From NCBI GenBank assembly GCA_002084505.1, contig NBLK01000020.1, forward strand, positions 1 through 16,506: a DNA stretch of 16,506 nucleotides, written 5' to 3'. Under the pieces are notes generated by a model, which saw only the letters and a list, made by a program, of their open reading frames with translations, did not search any database and had not been told where the DNA came from. A program made the position numbers and the translations under genes. The stretch is from Rickettsiaceae bacterium 4572_127 (GTDB taxonomy: Bacteria; Pseudomonadota; Alphaproteobacteria; Rs-D84; NBLK01). Shown here piece after piece: positions 14,112-16,506 of this stretch (position 1 is the stretch's first letter; each line of letters opens with the position of its first letter).

Positions 14112-14458
14112 TTTTTCTCCTTACATTTATAATTTGGATTGTTTAACGAGTTAGTAAATAGTAAATTTGATAAAATTTCATGACAAAAAATCAATGCTTT
14201 TTTTCTATTATATGGATTAACAAAATAACCAACTTTTTCACGACAAATATTATCATCTATCTGACAGTTTGTTTCAGACATTCTTTTTTCAAAATATTTT
14301 TGCAAATCTTTTTTATTTTTAAATTTAGAAGCCACACACGGAGCAATCTTAAAGTTTGCATTCATGTTAGCTGTAAAACCATGAGTGATTTTGTAATAAA
14401 AACCAATATAGGCAATCAATAAAATAAAAGTTCCAGCAATAATATATATTCTTTTCAT
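14108..14458 (-). CDS. Small single-pass protein with a Cys-containing outer domain (116 aa)
   Basis: Unrecognised. Residues 4-22 (IYIIAGTFILLIAYIGFYY) form an uncleaved signal anchor. The rest is soluble and carries five cysteines (C41, C65, C72, C92, C112), a notable number for this Cys-poor window and compatible with disulfides outside the membrane. The C-terminus is Lys-rich. It overlaps the downstream coiled-coil membrane gene by four bases (ATGA). No strong ribosome binding site is seen, and 31 nt separate it from the pgeF-like gene upstream. Confidence 0.7.
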   Translation of the reverse strand: MKRIYIIAGTFILLIAYIGFYYKITHGFTANMNANFKIAPCVASKFKNKKDLQKYFEKRMSETNCQIDDNICREKVGYFVNPYNRKKALIFCHEILSNLLFTNSLNNPNYKCKEKK

Positions 14459-14489
14459 AAAATAACTCTATCAACTTTCAATCTAAAAA

Positions 14490-15218
14490 TCAAGGACTTT
14501 TTATTCCAATTATGGTATAAATTCGTTTTCCATTTAGTCGTTTTTTTACAGGCAAGTTCGAAAATTTATGAGTAGCCTCACGATAACTAAAACAATCAGA
14601 ATCAGTGTAAGTGTTTCTCTCCGAAACTTCTATTTTTTCAATTCCATTTTGCTTTAGTTTCTCAATAATCAACCCTCGCAAATCGAATAACCACTTGCCT
14701 TTTTTGATATTTTGGAAAAACTTTTTATCTTTAACTTGCGAATAAACTGGTTCATCAATTTCGTAAGAAGATTGAGAAATCATCGCTCCGATTCCTACCA
14801 AGATATTTTGTTTTTTAGCACCTAATTTCACCATTTTTTCAATTGTATTTTCTATAACTTTTTCATTAGCACCTTTCCAGCCGGCATGACATGCACCTAT
14901 TATTTTTTTCATAGGATCGCAAAATAAAATCGGAGAACAATCTGCTGTTTGCACTCCTATCATTAGACCTGTTTTATTTGTCACAACAGCATCTGCAATA
15001 GGCAAAATATTTTCAAATTTTTCAGTAGCAATAACAACATCGGAAGTGTGTTTTTGTTTTGGGAAAGCAGCGTTTTCAAAACCTAATTTCTTAGCACAAA
15101 TTTTACCAAATTCAACTTGAAACCACTCACGAGAATACTCCCCTTTTGGCACATCAGACCTGTCAAAAACCCCGTGTGCAATTCCTTTTATATTTCTAAA
15201 ACTATCAAACTGTTTCAT
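14490..15218 (-). CDS. pgeF: PgeF/YfiH/LACC1 family protein (polyphenol oxidase-like, PF02578; 242 aa)
   Basis: A member of the multicopper-polyphenol-oxidase-like family whose bacterial members are described as purine nucleoside-active enzymes and as peptidoglycan editing factors. Metal-site residues are visible: HTSDV with H57, VQTADCSPILF with C94, and CHAGWKGA with H111. Other family blocks are ADAVVTNKTGLMIGV (75-89), GIGAMISQSSYEID, and a C-terminal TYTDSDCFSYREA where relatives have CTY...FFSYRR. The Cys of that last motif is Asn here. Length is normal. It starts two bases after the tyrS stop, so the two genes are very likely cotranscribed. A role in cell-wall quality control would fit the carboxypeptidase in the same cluster. 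Confidence 0.9.
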   Translation of the reverse strand: MKQFDSFRNIKGIAHGVFDRSDVPKGEYSREWFQVEFGKICAKKLGFENAAFPKQKHTSDVVIATEKFENILPIADAVVTNKTGLMIGVQTADCSPILFCDPMKKIIGACHAGWKGANEKVIENTIEKMVKLGAKKQNILVGIGAMISQSSYEIDEPVYSQVKDKKFFQNIKKGKWLFDLRGLIIEKLKQNGIEKIEVSERNTYTDSDCFSYREATHKFSNLPVKKRLNGKRIYTIIGIKSP

Positions 15219-15220
15219 TA

Positions 15221-16363
15221 TTATTTTTTCTTTACTTCCATTAAAATTTCTTCCATGCGTTCCAGCATTTTTTTGTTTTCAGGGATTGCAAAGTGTTCTC
15301 GTGCAGGAGCAAAAAGATCGATTAAATAATTCGCTAAAAAGTTTTTCACATCTATCGGATGAACTTTTTTTTCTGCAAATCCTAATTTGAGACTTTTATA
15401 ACTATCAAATGAAATATCTCCGCCATGTTCATCAGGACGAGTGATTGTAATTCCGTTTTTTTCACGGTAGAAAACAATCATTCGCATCCAGTCTAAAATC
15501 GGATTATAGCGAATTTCTCCCTCCATACAAAAACCTTTCATAATTTTTTTCTTAATGGATTTTGGCTCGTCGTGGACAAACATTGCTGAGCTTGGATCGG
15601 ACTTAGACATTTTCATTTTAGTCGATAATTCCTCCCAATTTGTATCGTCTGGCAAAGGCCAAATTTCTGGTTTTTTCAACCCCGGTAAAAGCGGAGTGTG
15701 AAGCATCACAGGAGCGACTTGTTTTCCAGCTACAATTAGTGGATTTGTTTTGATTTTTTTCGCAACTTGTCGAGCTACAACATGAACTTTTCTCTGATCC
15801 ATTCCAGCATGAGCAATATGCATTCCTAGTGAAAAAATATCTGCAACTTGCATTGGCGGATAAATCAACATAGAAAAATCTATTTTATCACCCTCCCCAC
15901 GCCCCATGATTGAAATTGACCGCTGAATTCTTGCTAGTGTAGTATTTTTAGAAACCTCCAACATAGTCGCCCAGAAATCAGATTTTTTTTCGTAAAAATC
16001 AGAAGCAAAAATAAAGTTTATATCGGCAGGATTTCCGCCTAGCATTTTGTAACTTGCTTTAATAACCTCAGTAAAATATCCAAGGGCAACTTCTTTAATT
16101 AGCCTCTTATCTCCGCCGAGTTTATTGTTAATCCAAGTGTGCCAATCGGCTAACCAAAAGTGAATTTTCACTCCAGCATCTGCTAATTCCTTGAACTTTT
16201 GCATTAGAATTAAACACTGTCCGATGTGTGGTTTTCCAGAAATTTCCATCCCCATGTAGTGATTAATCTGCTCTCCGCTTTCCAGTAGAAATTGCAAATC
16301 TTCATCGGTTAGAATCTCTTCTGTCCCACGCTTAATTAATTCGAGTCTTTCTTGTATTTTCAT
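15221..16363 (-). CDS. tyrS: Tyrosyl-tRNA synthetase of the archaeal/eukaryotic type (380 aa)
   Basis: Charges tRNA-Tyr. The class I motifs are SGKPHIGQC (42-50, HIGH equivalent) and KMSKS (251-255). Tyrosine-pocket sequence PPMQVADIFSLG (169-180) and GMDQRKVHVVARQVA (187-201) match the archaeal enzymes (PIMQVNDIHYLG and GMEQRKIHMLAR in the Methanocaldococcus protein, from memory). Near the end, GGDISFDSYKSL and VHPIDVKNFLANYL correspond to archaeal GGDLTVNSYEEL and LHPMDLKNAVAEEL. It is longer than the 306-residue Methanocaldococcus protein, with an insertion before KMSKS and a longer C-terminal tail. I chose ATG 16363 because AAGGAG lies six bases upstream; the in-frame extension to 16462 only translates a dispersed repeat. 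TrpRS was considered, but the C-terminal motifs favour Tyr. Confidence 0.9.
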   Translation of the reverse strand: MKIQERLELIKRGTEEILTDEDLQFLLESGEQINHYMGMEISGKPHIGQCLILMQKFKELADAGVKIHFWLADWHTWINNKLGGDKRLIKEVALGYFTEVIKASYKMLGGNPADINFIFASDFYEKKSDFWATMLEVSKNTTLARIQRSISIMGRGEGDKIDFSMLIYPPMQVADIFSLGMHIAHAGMDQRKVHVVARQVAKKIKTNPLIVAGKQVAPVMLHTPLLPGLKKPEIWPLPDDTNWEELSTKMKMSKSDPSSAMFVHDEPKSIKKKIMKGFCMEGEIRYNPILDWMRMIVFYREKNGITITRPDEHGGDISFDSYKSLKLGFAEKKVHPIDVKNFLANYLIDLFAPAREHFAIPENKKMLERMEEILMEVKKK

Positions 16364-16369
16364 TTTTTT

Positions 16370-16375
16370 CTCCTT
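16370..16375 (-). promoter_or_regulatory. Ribosome binding site that fixes the tyrS start
   Basis: AAGGAG on the minus strand lies six bases before ATG 16363. The upstream in-frame ATG at 16462 would add 33 residues encoded mostly by the GC-rich repeat. Confidence 0.85.
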
Positions 16376-16386
16376 TATTTTTTTAT

Positions 16387-16431
16387 ACCCCTCACCCGAG
16401 CTTCGCTCGACCTCTCCCGCAAGGGGAGAGG
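16387..16431 (+). repeat. GC-rich double-hairpin repeat, copy 3
   Basis: Nearly identical to 11264-11308, with both the GAGCTTCGCTC hairpin and the GCAA-loop hairpin, and in the same orientation. The AT-rich tail at 16441-16472 also matches the tail at 11335-11372. The repeat lies in the leader of tyrS, 24 nt upstream of its start codon. The remaining bases to 16506 show no gene. Confidence 0.9.
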
Positions 16432-16506
16432 TGAAACCGAGGGCTTTTGATTTTCTTTCCATATTTATTTTTCTTTCTTTAAATTAGTATTTTGTTTTTT
16501 TTAGTT

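Noticed and set aside
16364..16462. A 33-residue N-terminal extension of TyrRS
   Set aside because: It only translates the dispersed GC-rich repeat (TSPLAGEVERSSGEGY type sequence), and a proper AAGGAG site precedes the inner ATG.
1..16506. CRISPR array, tRNA or rRNA genes, integrase or transposase genes
   Set aside because: No regularly spaced repeats, cloverleaf-like segments or recombinase motifs were seen on either strand.

Overview
The window is AT-rich (roughly 30% GC by eye), gene-dense and without RNA genes. It looks like a chromosome segment of a small-genome bacterium, most likely of the Candidate Phyla Radiation (Patescibacteria). The evidence is many tightly overlapping genes, an archaeal/eukaryotic-type tyrosyl-tRNA synthetase next to ordinary bacterial housekeeping genes, very K/I/N-rich proteins and GC-rich palindromic intergenic repeats. 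TGA is a normal stop here (ends of the genes at 938, 5875, 14108 and 14490), so lineages that read UGA as glycine are unlikely. The phylum is inference; no rRNA is present.

Left part, + strand (1-5875). A translationally coupled trio (124-1060) has an unknown single-pass membrane protein lying between two 41-codon ORFs that look like duplicated C-terminal tails of a type IIG restriction-modification enzyme. Next come a DUF2339 multi-spanning membrane protein (1159-3831), a 670-nt stretch with what look like decayed minus-strand coding fragments (3832-4501), and a sodium:solute symporter (4502-5875) that may be expressed from a leaderless transcript.

Right part, all on the - strand (16363 down to 5949). 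In transcription order: tyrS, pgeF-like, three unrecognised genes (two membrane proteins and a small Asn-rich protein), def, fmt, a GC-rich repeat island, trxB-like, a DacA-like D,D-carboxypeptidase, holB (delta' of the clamp loader), tatD, and a lipoprotein with an HEXXH metallopeptidase motif. The known genes cover tRNA-Tyr charging, fMet formation and removal, thiol redox, peptidoglycan trimming and repair, and replication.

The most striking structure is a pair of non-coding MITE-like elements (7715-7919 and 8796-9095) that fill exactly the carboxypeptidase/holB and holB/tatD junctions. Both have about 18-bp terminal inverted repeats, a TA at each end and the same internal 45-nt hairpin, whose arms show compensatory changes between copies. 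Removing each element and one TA by hand restores a tight overlap of the flanking genes. The elements now supply the stop codons of the upstream genes and probably the ribosome binding site of tatD. Two core proteins also look internally shortened: TrxB lacks the second strand of its FAD fold and part of the NADPH motif, and Fmt lacks part of its C-terminal domain.
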